In this document: piece by piece, positions 12,660 to 24,216 of the stretch | Numbering within the stretch: position 1 is the stretch's first letter | How the letters are laid out: the number at the start of each line of letters is the position of its first letter | Source: Durusdinium trenchii | Taxonomy: Eukaryota; Sar; Dinophyceae; Suessiales; Symbiodiniaceae | Direction: 5' to 3' | Length of the DNA: 64,000 nt | Assembly: GCA_963970005.1 (NCBI GenBank) | Contig: CAXAMN010023662.1 | Span: 627,904-691,903 of the forward strand | The notes under the pieces: model-generated | Database searches by the model: none | The model's input: the letters and a program-made list of their open reading frames with translations, nothing else | What the model was told of the DNA's origin: nothing | Translations under genes and position numbers: made by a program

Positions 12660-13735
12660 ATAGTGTGAGAACCCTTATCAGGGCAGCTGTGAGAGAGAAC
12701 CCTTTTAGGGAAGTGCCCTTTATCAGGGCAGCTGTACGAGAGAGCTCCTTTTCAGGGCAGCCCTCTCTCTTTCTCAGAGCAGCTGCAAAAAGAGAGAGAG
12801 AGAGAGGGAGAGCCCTTTCTCAGGGCAGCTGTAAAAGCCGTTTTGCAAGGCAGCGCGTTCCGAGAGCCCTTCCTCAGGGCAGCGGCAAAAAAGAACCCTT
12901 TTTCAAGGCAGCTGTAAGAGAGAACCCTTTCTTTCTGGGCAGCTGTGAAATGTCAAGCAATTTTTCACGGCAGCCCGCTCCCAGGACAGCTGTAAGACCC
13001 CTTTCACAGGACAGCTGTGAGAGAAAACCCTTTCTCACGGCAGCCAAAAACAAGAAAGCCTTTAAGAAAACATTTTCAGTGCAGCCATAAGAGAGAGAGA
13101 GAGAGCCCTTTCTCAAGGCAGCTGTAAGACACAGAGCCCTTTCTCAGGGCAGCTGTAAGAGAGAAGCCTTTCTCAGGGCAGCTGCAAAAGAGAACCCCTT
13201 TCTCAGGGCAGCTGTAAGATAGCCCTTTCTCGGGGCAGCCCTTTCTCAGGGTAACTGTAAGCGCGAGCCCTTTCTCAGGGCAGCTGTAAGAGAGCCCTTG
13301 TTCAGGGCTGCTTTCTCAGGGAAGCTGCAAGAGAGAGAAGAGAGAGCCCTTTAGGGCAGCTGTAAGAGAGAGCCCTTTTTCAGGGAACCTGGAAGAGAGA
13401 GCCCTTTCTCAGCGCATCTGTAAGCGCGAGCCCTTTCTCAGGACAGCTGTAAGGGAGAGCCCTTTCTCAGGGCATCTGTAAGCGCCAGCCCTTTCTCAGG
13501 GCAGCTGTAAGAGAGCCCTTGTTCAGGGCCGCTTTCTCAAGGCATCTGTAAGCGCGAGCCCTTTCTCAGGGCAGCTCTAAGGGAGCGCCCTTTCTCAGGG
13601 CATCTGTAAGCGCGAGCCCTTTCTNNNNNNNNNNCCTTTCTCAGGGCAGCTGTAAGAGAGAGCCCTTTTTCAGGGCAGCTGTAAGAGACAGCAGAGAGTC
13701 CTCTTTTAGGGCAGCTGTAAGGGAGCGCCACAGCA
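12660..13735. repeat. ~30-bp tandem array (CAGGGCAGCTGTAAGAGAG)
   Basis: About 35 copies of a unit whose core is CAGGGCAGCTGTAAGAGAG preceded by CCCTTTCT. Copies in 12660-13090 are diverged in sequence and spacing. Those in 13091-13735 are much more alike and include higher-order pairs (CATCTGTAAGCGCGAGCC alternating with CAGCTGTAAGGGAG). A 178-codon plus frame at 12554-13090 runs through it and is not a gene. The array contains a 10-N assembly gap. Confidence 0.95.
13625..13634. other. Assembly gap (10 N)
   Basis: Ten Ns lie inside the homogeneous half of the tandem array, where collapse of near-identical copies is expected. The true array is probably longer. Confidence 0.99.
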
Positions 13736-14085
13736 GACTGTGGATGCCACCAGCCAGGTAGCGGTACCATTCAAGCAGGAATGCCCCAGTGGATGAATAT
13801 ATGTGTCATGAAAAACTGTTTGTAATATAAGCATCATTACTGAAATGGAGCTACGCATGATCGCAAGGCAATCAAGTTGCAGGCGCTCTTTGGGAGAACA
13901 CTTCCTGCAAAGGCACAAGTGTCTGCAGCATGTACAAATGCCCAGCACGGAAACGGCCTTGGATAATTGGGGCATGTTTGATATGTCTCATCTTGCTTCC
14001 TATTGGCCTGAATATGGACATTGAAGAGCAAGAAACACCTGAAAAACCTTGAAGATGACATAGATATAATGCATACTGTGTGACG

Positions 14086-14468
14086 CTATCTTCTCGGCAC
14101 CACTATGTTCCACAACCAGCACTCTCCCTCAAATTGAACTCCGTTCAGCTCAGTGTTGGCCTGCAACTCTTCTTCCTGCTCTTCTTGCTGGTCCTCCTGT
14201 CGCGGTGCTTGATTCCTCACATGATTCCTTCCACTCCTCAAATGCTGTGTCGCTTCTTCCACTCGAACGCTCTTGATTGATGAGTGACTCTCCACCACCT
14301 GGGTTTTCTTCTCTGGGATATCTGCCAGGTGGTGCTGGTGCAGGTGTCCATGAACTAGGAATACCATTGCAGGAATAATAAGGAGAAACAAGAAACTATA
14401 CAGAATATTTGCCTCCACTGCTGTTGCGGATTCCTCACCATAGCCGATCCAGGTCCGGTCAAGGAATG
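14086..14468 (-). CDS. C-terminal exon of a membrane-anchored protein
   Basis: The minus-strand exon starts after the acceptor TTGCTTCAG (exon from 14468, two bases completing a codon) and runs 127 codons to a stop. It begins FLDRTWIGYGEESATAVEAN, then a transmembrane helix of about 20 residues (ILYSFLFLLIIPAMVFLVHG, residues ~22-41), then His-rich HLHQHHLADI and a long charged Gln/Glu-rich tail (QEDQQEEQEEELQ). It is likely a single-pass membrane protein with a hydrophilic, possibly coiled-coil C-terminus. The function is unknown. The upstream exon was not located. Confidence 0.55.
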
Positions 14469-14932
14469 CTGAAGCAACTTAGCTGCTCGACCGAGGAATG
14501 TCATGAGTTCAAAGGTCCAACGAATCATCAACCATCGCGTTTTGAAAAAATGAGGACCTGTTGATCCTGTTGGCATATGTTGGCACATGTGCCATATATG
14601 TTTTTTGGGATCAAGGTTGAAACGTGTCAAATAACATCAAATAACGGTTGTGAACTCGGTTGTGACATTCCATACGTCCAGCTTGCTCGGCTCATGCTCA
14701 CGCTCACCCATGCTCACCCATGCTCAACGACCCCCCCAGGTCCCAGCCAGAATGACCAAAGCCCTCAGTCCCCCTCAGTCCCTGGTTGATGAAAGGAACC
14801 CATCTGGTGTCAGCTTTTCGGTCATGCCACCCAAGGTTGATGTACACTGAACAAATTCGTCCCGACTGGGCATGGCTTGTTATGAAATCGACTAAAGAAG
14901 AAAAGAACGGCCACTGCAAGACCTCCGGCGTG

Positions 14933-15033
14933 GAGGTCTTCTTCCCCATCTCCTCCTCCTCCAGCTCGAAGCCCAAGATCGCCGCGCAGGAGCTACAGGA
15001 CCTCAGGATCGCCCGCGGGGCTTTTGCCACGTC
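14933..15033 (-). CDS. Candidate internal exon
   Basis: The minus-strand exon opens after a good acceptor (TTTAGAATTCAG before GAC, phase 0). It reads DVAKAPRAILRSCSSCAAIL then GFELEEEEMGKKTST with strong G/C third positions. The 3' limit is uncertain (a GTCTTG donor near 14933 is one option). The plus strand is also open here with a stop at 15037, so strand is inferred from the acceptor and the neighbours. Confidence 0.4.
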
Positions 15034-15547
15034 CTGAATTCTAAAGCCAACACATTCTCAGGCTAGTCGGATGATTGAATTTTGTGATTCGACCATGGGC
15101 TCCATGATGGATCTGTTGCTGGTTCCGCGCAGCTTGGCATTGATCAGTTACCTTTCGTCCATCTACCCCACATGGGTGTGTAGCTCAAATAAGGAGACCT
15201 CACAGGCAGAGCAACGGTCCCTTGGAAGGTTCGGCGAATGAACCAGTCTGCCCAGCCAGGGGCGATCGGGTGAAGCCACCCGGACCACCAGTCTCATCCG
15301 GCCCCACATGGCGCTGTTTGGTATTCGTGCGGGGCGGTTCGCGCCTGAAGAGGGTGGGGGGTCCATGATCTTCGTACCTAGCGGAAAAGCCACGGCAGGA
15401 ATGGCAGCGTGGAGCTCAAGAACACCACGAGTTGCATATCATTTCAACTTTGTGAAACTTGCGTCCCTTCAGATCAATGAGCAGCTATGGCTACGACAAA
15501 ATGATGAGAAAAAACATGCTCTGTGGAGAAGTCTCTGACAGCACTAG
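15034..15547. other. Intron-like, weak exon candidate
   Basis: A minus-strand frame at 15163-15380 (contains MRLVVRVASPDRPWLGRLV) is the only coding-like patch. Both strands are open and no splice pair is convincing. Confidence 0.35.
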
Positions 15548-15665
15548 ACTCCCTGGAACTAACAATGGAAGTGGAGGCCATATGGCCCCAGTGCCTGATC
15601 CTTTTCCTCTACAATACAGGGTGTTTGCATGTGTTTTCCACTTCCAATGTGACTTTCCAGGGAGT
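15548..15665. mobile_element. MITE-like element, family A, copy 1
   Basis: A 118-bp segment with imperfect terminal inverted repeats: it begins ACTCCCTGGAACTAACAATG and ends with the inverse (CCAATGTGACTTTCCAGGGA then GT). Flanking bases include TA at both ends. The internal sequence TTCCTCTACAATACAGGGTG is shared with the copy at 56187-56286. There is no coding capacity, so it would be a non-autonomous element. Confidence 0.75.
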
Positions 15666-15679
15666 GTAACCCCTGCCAA

Positions 15680-16135
15680 CTCATGCGCGCAGTTGGGATG
15701 TTCCCACCAAGCGGTCCGTTTGAACTCTTCGCGTCGGTCCGGACCCAGATCCACTGGGTCCGGAGGGTGGACGATCCACGGGGGTCGGAGGCCCATGACC
15801 AGGGCCGAAGCGTGGATGATCGTTGAGTCAAAGGGTTTGGAACACAAAATGATGATTGTTACTCCTCTTCTCTATTACAGGTTCTGGGCGTCTACCCTTT
15901 CACAATCATCCAACAGAATCGTGCAAAACCCAAGCCTTTACAAGCCTTCTTAAAGCCTCGTATTTCAGCCGATTGACCAACCCTTTCGGTGTGTATTTCA
16001 ATAGCGAGATCTGGGGAACATCCCCAGGATGTGTCTGTGGTGTTCCGTCTCCGCTCCGTCTCCGCGGTGGTCAGGGGTCGGAATTCCGTCGGGAAGTCGC
16101 TCGACCTCGTCCGTGAGACACAGCCCATGAAAACC
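15680..16135. other. Intron-like, weak exon candidates
   Basis: The minus-strand patch 15680-15840 (contains SALVMGLRPPWIVHPPDPVD) directly abuts the MITE-like element, and 15920-16110 is a second open patch. Neither is called. Confidence 0.3.
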
Positions 16136-16137
16136 TG

Positions 16138-16243
16138 AAGAAATGGACCCCTAAGTAGTGAAGTAGTTAATAACTGATGAATGGATCCCAACTTATGATA
16201 ATTTTGTTTGTGTAGTTCATAACTACTTGGGGGTCCATTTCTC
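16138..16243. repeat. Palindromic element, 20-bp inverted termini
   Basis: GAAATGGACCCCTAAGTAGT near 16138 pairs with ACTACTTGGGGGTCCATTTC ending near 16243, 19 of 20 positions complementary, around a ~65-bp AT-rich centre. It is MITE-like but unrelated in sequence to family A. Single copy in the window. Confidence 0.75.
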
Positions 16244-16685
16244 TAGTTGTGATTTCTCTTGTTGCTGAATTGAATTGAATAGGACCCTCAACACCCTTTG
16301 TTCTTGTTGGCTCCACGAGACCGTCTTGTTGGCTCGTCTGACGAGCTGACGGACGATACGGCAAGCTGACGGACGAGCGTGTGTCGTCTATCCCCCAACA
16401 AGGGTCCCATGATGCTTGGACAAATCGATTGTCCATCTATCCAAACAACGATAGAATATGATAGTGATACAGTGATACCAGTTGATTTTTTTGGGTTTTT
16501 TTACCACTGGTGTTACCTAAGTGTTCTGGACGTCGTTTTGCAGATCTATTTTTGGACCCTTCAGCCATTACCTTCTGGTTCTCAGTTCTCACGTAAAGTT
16601 TACAGGTTGAACAGGTTGAACATCCAAAAACTCTGAAAACCACCTCAGCGCCCCACAAAACAACGCTCCTCACTCTTCTACACGG

Positions 16686-16870
16686 TCATCCTTTGGTTCG
16701 GGGACCTGGATCCACCGTGGGATCTCTCCGTCTACCGGTCGGTGTCCGTCTCGGGTCCGGCCTGGTTTCCAACTCCTCGGGTTCCTTGCCACAAAAGACA
16801 CAGAGTCCCGGCTCGACCTCGGAGAAACCAAAAAGACACACTGAGGGGAGGGGATGGGAGGTGAGACAGG
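16686..16870 (-). CDS. Candidate exon with CxxC motif
   Basis: The minus-strand frame reads VCLFGFSEVEPGLCVFCGKE then PEELETRPDPRRTPTG and stops at 16686. It has G/C-rich third positions and a CVFCG pair. The 5' limit is unclear: the frame stays open upstream into low-complexity His/Pro-rich translation. No domain is recognised. Confidence 0.38.
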
Positions 16871-16943
16871 GAGGTGATGGTGATGGGAGGTGATGGTGGG
16901 AGAGTCTACCAAGGTCTACCGAGCATTTACAGTAAAAAAACAT

Positions 16944-18427
16944 GGGTCATGACTCGAAATGTCATGATGAGCGGGGTTCAAAATGGAGTCTCCGACCTGC
17001 ACCCAAGTGGGTGAGGGTGGTGTGCAGGTTCTCCCTTTTGGTCTGCAAAACTCTTGCAGCTGTTTGCTTTTACTCGGAGCACCAGGATGTATACTGATAT
17101 GCAATGGGTGCGCTGCATTGGTCACTGAATCAAACATACTATAAAGACAGCACCTGGAAATTCGACCCGGTCGGTCTGACCGAATCGATCGACGTTCGGA
17201 ACTCGACCGGGCGGAGGTCGGCCCGAAAAAGGGGTCTGAGGGGGGCGGAGGTCGATCTTGACAGCAAGCATTCAGGATTCCTGACAGCTCAGAGCGTGAT
17301 TTTTGGACCCCGCAAGTTCTTTTGGCCACCTCAAGCAAGTTGAGTTCTTTTCATGGAAGCAAGAAAATCACGTTCGTCGGAAAGAGAGATAACCAGTTCC
17401 CCATGTTCACACTGATCTGAAATTCTTCTCCAGACATCTGATCTTCACACACCATGGTCTGGGCCGTGTGGTGTGGTGTTGCAACGTGTGGCCCAGCTCA
17501 CCCATCTCAAGCCTTTCAAGCCTCTCACACCATGTCTGGGTTCCCACGCTTCTTTCACACATTGCCACCATTCCTTCAATGGATCGCTGGCTTCTTTCCT
17601 GATGGCCGATGCCAAGGGGTGGGAGCGTCGCCCGGCCTTGGGAGTGTGTTCCCACTTTGGGCAAAGGCGGGTTGATGATTCACAAGGCTTGAGATTCTCA
17701 AGGACAGAAACACATTGACCATTGCTACAATATGTAAATAATTCTAAATGTTTTGTTGTAACCTTGCGATCGGAGGATATAAAACAAAGCATGCTGACAA
17801 AAAGAGTCATACCCACTCATTTTCCAGCTCCGTGATGCAGAGCGAGGGAGGGAGGGAGGGAGGGAGGGAGGAGGGGAGTTGAGACTTTCTCATGGTCTCC
17901 GTCCATCAAGAAAGTTGGGCACCCTTTCTCAGGGAGCCCTTCTGATCCCCTCAATACACATTCTCAACCCCCTCCCAACGAACACCAGCCGAGCGACTCT
18001 TCGATTTTGGCTGGCCCGCGGAAGCCTCGAGGATCCAGTGGATGGCGCTTTAGGACCACTTTCGGCGCATTTGGGAACCTTGAAACTCCTGCAAAACACC
18101 ATCACCCCACTGAAAGATGCTCCAAAGCTACTTTGTTGGAGTGGTCATTTATCCATCTATGACCAAAACCTCATCCTGGATTGCTTGGATTTGATGAGGC
18201 TTGCTTGGTCAGGACCCCTCCTATCTGCTGCTTCTTCGCTGCGCTGAAAACTGACTGCAACATGCGTGATGGAACGCCTTCTGACACAGATCAAGTTAGC
18301 AGAATGATCCAAACTGGCAGCTTCACTGGCAGCTTCACCGATGGCTTTTCAGATCAGTGCATATACTGTACCTATATGGGTGTGACTAGACTAGCCTTTG
18401 GGGTTCTCCCACGCACTCAAATAGAAA
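16944..18427. other. Intron-like with weak minus-strand candidates
   Basis: Open minus frames lie at about 16916-17338 and 17445-17700 (contains ASAIRKEASDPLKEWWQCVK), both without paired splice sites. A fragment CCCTTTCTCAGGGAGCCCTT at 17920-17940 matches the 12.7-13.7 kb tandem unit. A GGGA microsatellite lies at 17843-17877. Confidence 0.35.
17843..17877. repeat. (GGGA)n microsatellite
   Basis: About eight tandem GGGA units. Confidence 0.95.
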
Positions 18428-18700
18428 TCAGACAGGACAACCATGGTGACTCTGGCCACTTGTCTGTAAGCCCGCAAATCCCTTCACCCACGACTCCAAG
18501 GAACAATAGGCCGCCATGAGCGCTAAGCTGCCTGCCAACAAGGTGCCTCGGAGTGCGTTTCTTAAAGCACTAAGGAAAATGGAGATGAGAGGGGTGCTCC
18601 CAAGTCGCCCCAAAACGAGCATGCCGTGGTGGCTGATAGTGACCGCTGCTGCTGGCTTTCTTGGTGGGTCTGGGCAGTTATGTACTTGACAGAAACTCAA
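18428..18700 (-). CDS. Candidate exon with hydrophobic segment
   Basis: A minus-strand frame of 90 codons reading KPAAAVTISHHGMLVLGRLG then LRGTLLAGSLALMAAYCSLE, a plausible membrane helix, ending in a stop. A splice acceptor may lie just before the Lys-Pro-Ala stretch (minus-strand ACCCACCAAG). Codon third positions are moderately G/C-rich. No family is recognised. Confidence 0.4.
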   Translation of the reverse strand: MSFCQVHNCPDPPRKPAAAVTISHHGMLVLGRLGSTPLISIFLSALRNALRGTLLAGSLALMAAYCSLESWVKGFAGLQTSGQSHHGCPV

Positions 18701-19203
18701 CTTGTTTCAATTTGTGAAGCAAATGGTTGGGTCGCAGTCTCTTGTCTGTACAGCCCAGTTTGTGCTTTTGAGAAGCTTCCAAACACCAAGATTTGCGGCT
18801 GGTAGCTTTGGTATTGTGCCGATTTGCTGGAACAGTAGAAGCTGGATCTCAGCGAATGCTCACATGTTTTTGTGGCGGATCCTGGTTGATTTGGACAGCA
18901 GTAGGTCAGTAGGTGAGGCAACAGGACGCCTTAACACTTCACGTTTCCAGCTTTACTGGCAGGAGCTTCGACACCTGTCTGGTTTCGATGTTTTGAGAAT
19001 GCCTAATCAGATCTTGAAGGGAAATGAAGAACCAGTTGACCTCAGGGCTTTCAATTTCAATGTAGTTACTATTAGTTACTCTACAGTACATGTTTCTTGT
19101 TGTGGAAATCCGAACTCCTATCGTTCATTGTTGTGGAAGTTCTTCTGTCAACAACGCTATAAGGTGTGCAACAGCTACGCAGCGGTTCGTTCTGCTTGGC
19201 TTA

Positions 19204-19284
19204 TATATATATATATGGTACCCCCCGGGACCTACCTTTTTGTACTTTTCAGCGGTATTTACGGTGAATATATATATATATATC
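19204..19284. repeat. Two TA microsatellites in close pair
   Basis: (TA)7-8 tracts at about 19201-19216 and 19268-19284 bracket about 50 bp. Similar short TA tracts recur at 4555, 5100, 28705, 38455, 41250, 45850 and 48142. Confidence 0.85.
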
Positions 19285-19565
19285 AAGGCTTCTTTAAGCT
19301 TCCTTAGCCTATGAGAACGTGGTTCCACGTTGGTGAATGGGTGCGTATGTTCTGTACCCAGCCGTAGGACTGCTCCGCCAGCGGGGACTCTACAGTACGG
19401 ATTTATTGGGCTGAGGAAGTACCTCAACATACCTCAACCATCCTCAATCTAGTCCTTGTAGTACCTCAGTCTCAACCTGGTATCTGGGGCAAGAACACAG
19501 AAATCACTTGCGTGGTTCCAGCTCTTCCAACTGCTCCAATACTTTTGAAAAGGCTTTCAGTCGAT

Positions 19566-19750
19566 CTAGTCTTTAGTCATCTTTAAGTCTTTGATATCGG
19601 TCCAGTTGGAGGCCAACGCTCTTAGGTTGGATGCCATCGCTAGTAGCTTGAGGGCCTTAGCCTTGATCATCCCCCAGTGGTTGGTGACAGATCTGCAGAT
19701 CTCAGGTCTGCTCTGATGTTCTCGGGCAAGTTGACGAACTGGCCTTCCTG
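19566..19750 (-). CDS. Candidate terminal exon, helical
   Basis: The minus-strand frame reads VRQLAREHQSRPEICRSVTN then AKALKLLAMASNLRALASNW and stops at 19566. It is strongly helix-forming with few Arg/Ser-rich chance signatures. The 5' boundary is undefined. No family is recognised. Confidence 0.38.
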
Positions 19751-20319
19751 TCTTACATGTTCTTACACTCATGCACAATTGCACAAGTAATCCCAGAAAG
19801 CCAAGATGCTAGGAACACTGGCGATGATAATACTCGGGTCCACTGTCACACCTGCACAATTGTTCGTCAGAAGCATTTCAAAACTGTGAGTGATGCTGTG
19901 ATGGCACAGCACATAGCCGAGCCTCAGCCTCTCCGTTTGAAAGTAGTTATACAGTATATATAAAGGAATATAAAGGAATTCTGCAGATCTCTTGCTCTCT
20001 CCCTCCAAGAAATTTGATGGCTTAAACTTTCGGTGCACGTTATCGCCTCTGTGCGCCAACATACACGCCTGACAACCATCACGGTGAAGAATCCCAAGCA
20101 AACATTGCACAGAAGCGAGTCAGGGCTCACTTAGCTGATCCAACCATGGCAAAAGGACGGGATTCTGTTTCGGAGCTCTTTCTTAGCCCATGAGAAGCTA
20201 TTTGTCAAGATCTGCCCAAGCAAACATCAAATGCTTTCAAGTGTACCAACAAAAATACTGTAACTAGATGGGCCCAAAGTCCGTCTTAAGAGACAGTGAT
20301 CCCTTAAGAGACACCTCTC

Positions 20320-20494
20320 TTAAGACCGATCAAGAGACGAGGCGGTGGACCGGTTCGCAGCTCCGCCTGGTTCGCACACGAAGGTCTCTGGGTTTAATTG
20401 GCCACGAGTGCAGTGCAGCAGCGTTTGCGATGCAACGTAGCCATCCTCCCAGGGGACCAACGTGAGACACGGTGAGACCGGGAGCATTGTTTCT
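20320..20494 (-). CDS. Exon of a Cys-containing, possibly extracellular protein
   Basis: The minus-strand exon opens after a strong acceptor (TTTTTGCCAG before AGAAAC; one base completes a codon) and runs 58 codons including the stop. It reads LPVSPCLTLVPWEDGYVASQ, then LLHCTRGQLNPETFVCEP. The spacing of three Cys with a Gly-x-Leu-x-Pro core between the last two recalls repeated Cys modules of secreted dinoflagellate proteins; that similarity is from memory and unverified. The tail after CEP (GGAANRSTASS) may be intronic, as a GC donor is possible there. Confidence 0.48.
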
Positions 20495-22532
20495 CTGGCA
20501 AAAACGATGTGAATGGTATTCACATACCTTTTGGGCTACAAAAATTCAGTTGATGGAGTTGATGAAGCACATCCTACACATTCCTGCACAACCTGACCAA
20601 GACAGTGGGAGTTGCAGGGTGCGTATACCAGCCAAAGCAGTCTGTTATCAATGTTGTAGCCATGGAAGCCATGGAAGGCAATGCGGAGGGATATACAGTG
20701 AAAAAGAGATCTCTGCAAACAATCTCTACTCAATGCTGCCCGATAGTCTGATATACAGTACATCTCTTGCCATAGATGAGATGCATTCAGTCAAATGCTG
20801 GTGTGAACAATAATTAGCAGTATCAAAGAGTAAACACTTCTCTCATGCATGATTGAGTAAGCAAAGGCCCTTTGGGACATAATTAGTGAGAAACAATTTC
20901 AGAAAAGCGTTCCCAGACAAGCCAAAATCGAACTCTTCAAACATAACTCTGCCAACAATATGCTGACTGTCCCAGGATTGCCCTTCATAACGTCGACTGA
21001 ATTAGTGCATCCTCCGAAACGTCTGTGCAGGTTATGATACACTCAACAACATCTACATGCGCCAGCGGATGATGCAGCTCACTTGGGTGATGAACACCCA
21101 AAGCAGGAACCTTCAGAAGTCTGGAGGACAACCTTTCTTACACTCTCTCTCTGAAACAATACAGGAAAAAAAAAAGAGTTATCCAAGGGGCCATGCCATC
21201 CACTTCCATGATTATTTCAAGAAGTATATCTTTCTTCGGAACCCTGGCACAACAAGGGATAACCCGCCTGACACAAAGGCGTGCAGGTCTCACGGGACTT
21301 GATCTGTGGCAAGCCGCTGCATGCAGGACCTCAGTGGGGGCCCCACAGCACTGGTTCATCACGAAGCCCAAACCTGGAACCGCAACAATACCCTGTAGCG
21401 AACGGCCTCCCAGGTGGTCAACCAAGGTATCCTTTGTTTTGACCCACGACCATAATTGAATAACAAACAAAATCAAACAAACATCATCAAAAATAGAATC
21501 GATATCTATGATATGCCCGTCTGCATTGTCATCTACCTCAAGAATCCAGGCCTTAAAGTGGGGACGGAGAGTCTGTTCTATGAATCATTGTGAACTGTAC
21601 ATCTCATGCAGTGTCTTTTCTTCAAGCAAGAGAGCGTGGCCCATCTCAAGGACTGGACCTGCATAAATGAATCCATTATTGCTTGTAAATCAATCATACA
21701 ACCCCCCCAATACCTTCTGTCAGATTCTGTCCCAACTGGGAACATCAATTTACTATATATTCATAGGCAAATCCATCAGTAGAAAGTAAGTCCGGGAAGT
21801 TGTCCAGCTTCATCCCAGTGACTGGCCGCATGAAGTACCTCAGGAGCTTGGCAGGAGGCTTCCTGGCAGCTGAAGCTGCTTGGCGTCAGCCGGCCTGGCA
21901 ACGGCAACGGCTTGGCGTGGAAAGGGTATTGAGGGTCCGGACCCTTGATCTGGAGGGTCCGACCCCTTCCATGTCCAAGGGTTCTTAGGGATACAAAACT
22001 GGAAACAAATTAAACTGGTCACCACACCTGGTTTCGCCAGACGCACGTGACTGGTCACCACACCGCTTTTCCTCAGCACCAAAGGACGCTTCTCCCTGCG
22101 TCGGCCGGCGCGTCGGCCGGTCTCTGCGCGCCTCTTGAACAGCCCAGGCTCTGCACCGAGGGGGCGTAGCCCGCTTCACACTGAGCGGTACAAACGCCGC
22201 CTGGCCGTGAGCACAGGCGCTTGACCTGAAAGGACTTGGTACCGCAGGTATGCAGGGACTGGAGTCACTGGATCAAAGGATCCCGTTTCACAGCATGTTG
22301 ACCGGGCTTTTGGGGGAATTTCGATGGACTTGTCTATTGGTGATGTGTTGGTCTTTTGATGTCTGTGGTCATTTGTATTTCAATTCGGCACCAATTCAGC
22401 TTCTCTGGACCCGGGACCCAGTCCCATCGACCCGGAGACGTCTCGTCTCGAGCTACCTCGAGAGATCGACCTATAGTCTGAAAAAGGGTTCCACGAGGTT
22501 GAAAAAGGACAGTACTATTTATATAATATACC
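20495..22532. other. Intron-like
   Basis: One weak minus-strand candidate at about 21240-21460 (contains GIVAVPGLGFVMNQCCGAP). Small repeats of CTTAAGAGACA occur at 20283-20325. Nothing else is supportable. Confidence 0.35.
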
Positions 22533-22621
22533 TAGACACTCCATGTATTCCATATTTGCATACATTGGGGTTGTTTTGGGGGTCAATGTAGGCATATATG
22601 GCATACATGGAGTGTCTGGGA
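22533..22621. mobile_element. MITE-like palindromic element
   Basis: AGACACTCCATGTAT at the left end is matched by ATACATGGAGTGTCT at the right end, a perfect 15-bp inverted repeat around about 55 bp. The left end follows TA. Its CACTCC terminal hexamer resembles the ends of family A at 56187. Confidence 0.7.
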
Positions 22622-24216
22622 TACTGTATGCCGGTCTATCCTATTAGCAGTAACAGTGGATGATGATGGTTAGGTTTCAGGCCTTTCTCTGAAATGATAA
22701 TTGCCAATTGCTTACCAACAGTTACTGGCAATAGGACAGACCCAAACTGCAGGCATCATGGCCCTTTCAACGCCTTTGGTGCATCGCTTGGATGGTCATT
22801 GGACTCAAAACATCCAAGAACATCCCATGGCTTCTTGCTAAGCATCTTCAAGCCCCCCCCAGTGGTGAGTGACCGATTTCATGGCCCCTTCGACCTCAAA
22901 CATTTGCTTCGAGGAACCTCCGAGGGCCGACACCCCCCTCAGTGGCCCTCGATGGCATCGTCCTGCCTGGGGCCACATCGTTGCCCTCCAAACAGGCGCT
23001 GGAGGCTGAGTAATTCACCTGAAAGGAGCCACTGGATGGCACTGGATGGTGCGACGGCCACGGAGCCAGAAGGTTTTTTTTGGACTCCAAGGTGTGAAGA
23101 TGGAACTCCCAGCCACAGGATCGGACTTCGGAAGTCTCCAAAGTTTAGAGGTTTATACAAAGGTTTTGTCGGACGTTGGACCTGTCTTGGAGAATCCTGA
23201 TGCAGCCTGTCTGGAAAGTCTTTGGCTTATTTGGTGTGCAAGTCTACTATATAATGGTAATTTACTGGCCCAACTGTGGACAAGTGGTCCTAGATGATTC
23301 ACATGGAGGGAGGACATGCGGCTGTGGCATAGTGTGGCTCCATACAAGTAAGCTCCATTCTCAGATATTTGGGTTGTGTTGGTCTTCTTGATCCACAGCC
23401 ATCTAGTCCTACAGGATTTTGGGTGGTCAATAAATTCTTGGTCCATCTTGGCTATAGGAAATGCTTTTGGTCTTTTTCAAGTCAACCGGGCCGCTCACAA
23501 CTGCGCACCCCGGGTCGATGTGGTCCCAACAATCCGCGGGGCGCCGGCGCTGCGGTCTCAGTGGCGTTGGGTGGGGCACTGCACGAGTCCTCTGCACAAG
23601 CAAACTGCGGGGGGGCTCAACTGGCCCTGGCTGCACTGCAGTTGCGCCACTGTTGGCGAGTAACCTCCCAGCGACGACGCGCCCGCAGCGGGCGCGGGCA
23701 AATGACGCAGGCTGTTTCGACCGGTGACCGAAGTGCGTCGTTCTTGCATCACATGATGTTTGGGAATTCAGCTCCGAGCAAGGCCTTTTAGAGGATGCTA
23801 GCATGGGCACCCTTGCTGCGTGAGCCGCAGCTGAGATGGTCTGAGTAGGTCACTAGGACGATAGAACGTGGATTGTTCATCCGTCCTCTCGTCTGGCTGA
23901 GTCCTCGACAGCCAATCCAATGAATGTCCAAAGCTGTGATGTCAAGACGATTGAAATTGGAAACACCGCTTCGAAGCACAGGTTCAAATCCAAAGAGAAA
24001 AACGACAAACCCTGTGCGTGTCCTCCGTTTTGATTTGTTGATGGTGCCCCACAAAAACGTGTATGACTGCAGAATGGAACTGCATCAGAAATGGACCATC
24101 TTCATCAACCCCAATATTGACCCCATCCACCCGGCGGAAGCGCCAAACGAAGCGCCAACGAACCGCCCGGCTTCGGAATTTGCCACGAAACTCTCTGGCA
24201 GCATGGCCAACTCCCT
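22622..24216. other. Intron-like with weak minus-strand candidates
   Basis: G/C-biased minus-strand patches lie at about 22939-23100 (contains SSAIQWLLSGELLSLQRLFG), 23427-23740 (contains DCWDHIDPGCAVVSGPVDL) and 23984-24180. They may be further exons of the gene called at 24.2-25.0 kb, but boundaries are not resolved. Confidence 0.35.

Noticed and set aside
12554-13090. 178-codon plus-strand ORF
   Set aside because: It runs through the tandem array, and most of its sequence is a translation of the repeat unit.
15459-15953. 164-codon plus ORF and 118-codon minus ORF
   Set aside because: Both read straight through the MITE-like element at 15548-15665; composition is chance-like in that part.
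18702-19307. 201-codon plus-strand ORF
   Set aside because: Longest frame in the window, but it is A/T-ending, ends in TA microsatellite translation (Ile-Tyr repeats), lies on the minority strand and has no domain.
23981-23992. GGTTCAAATCC resembling a tRNA B box
   Set aside because: No A box at the right distance and no cloverleaf can be drawn.
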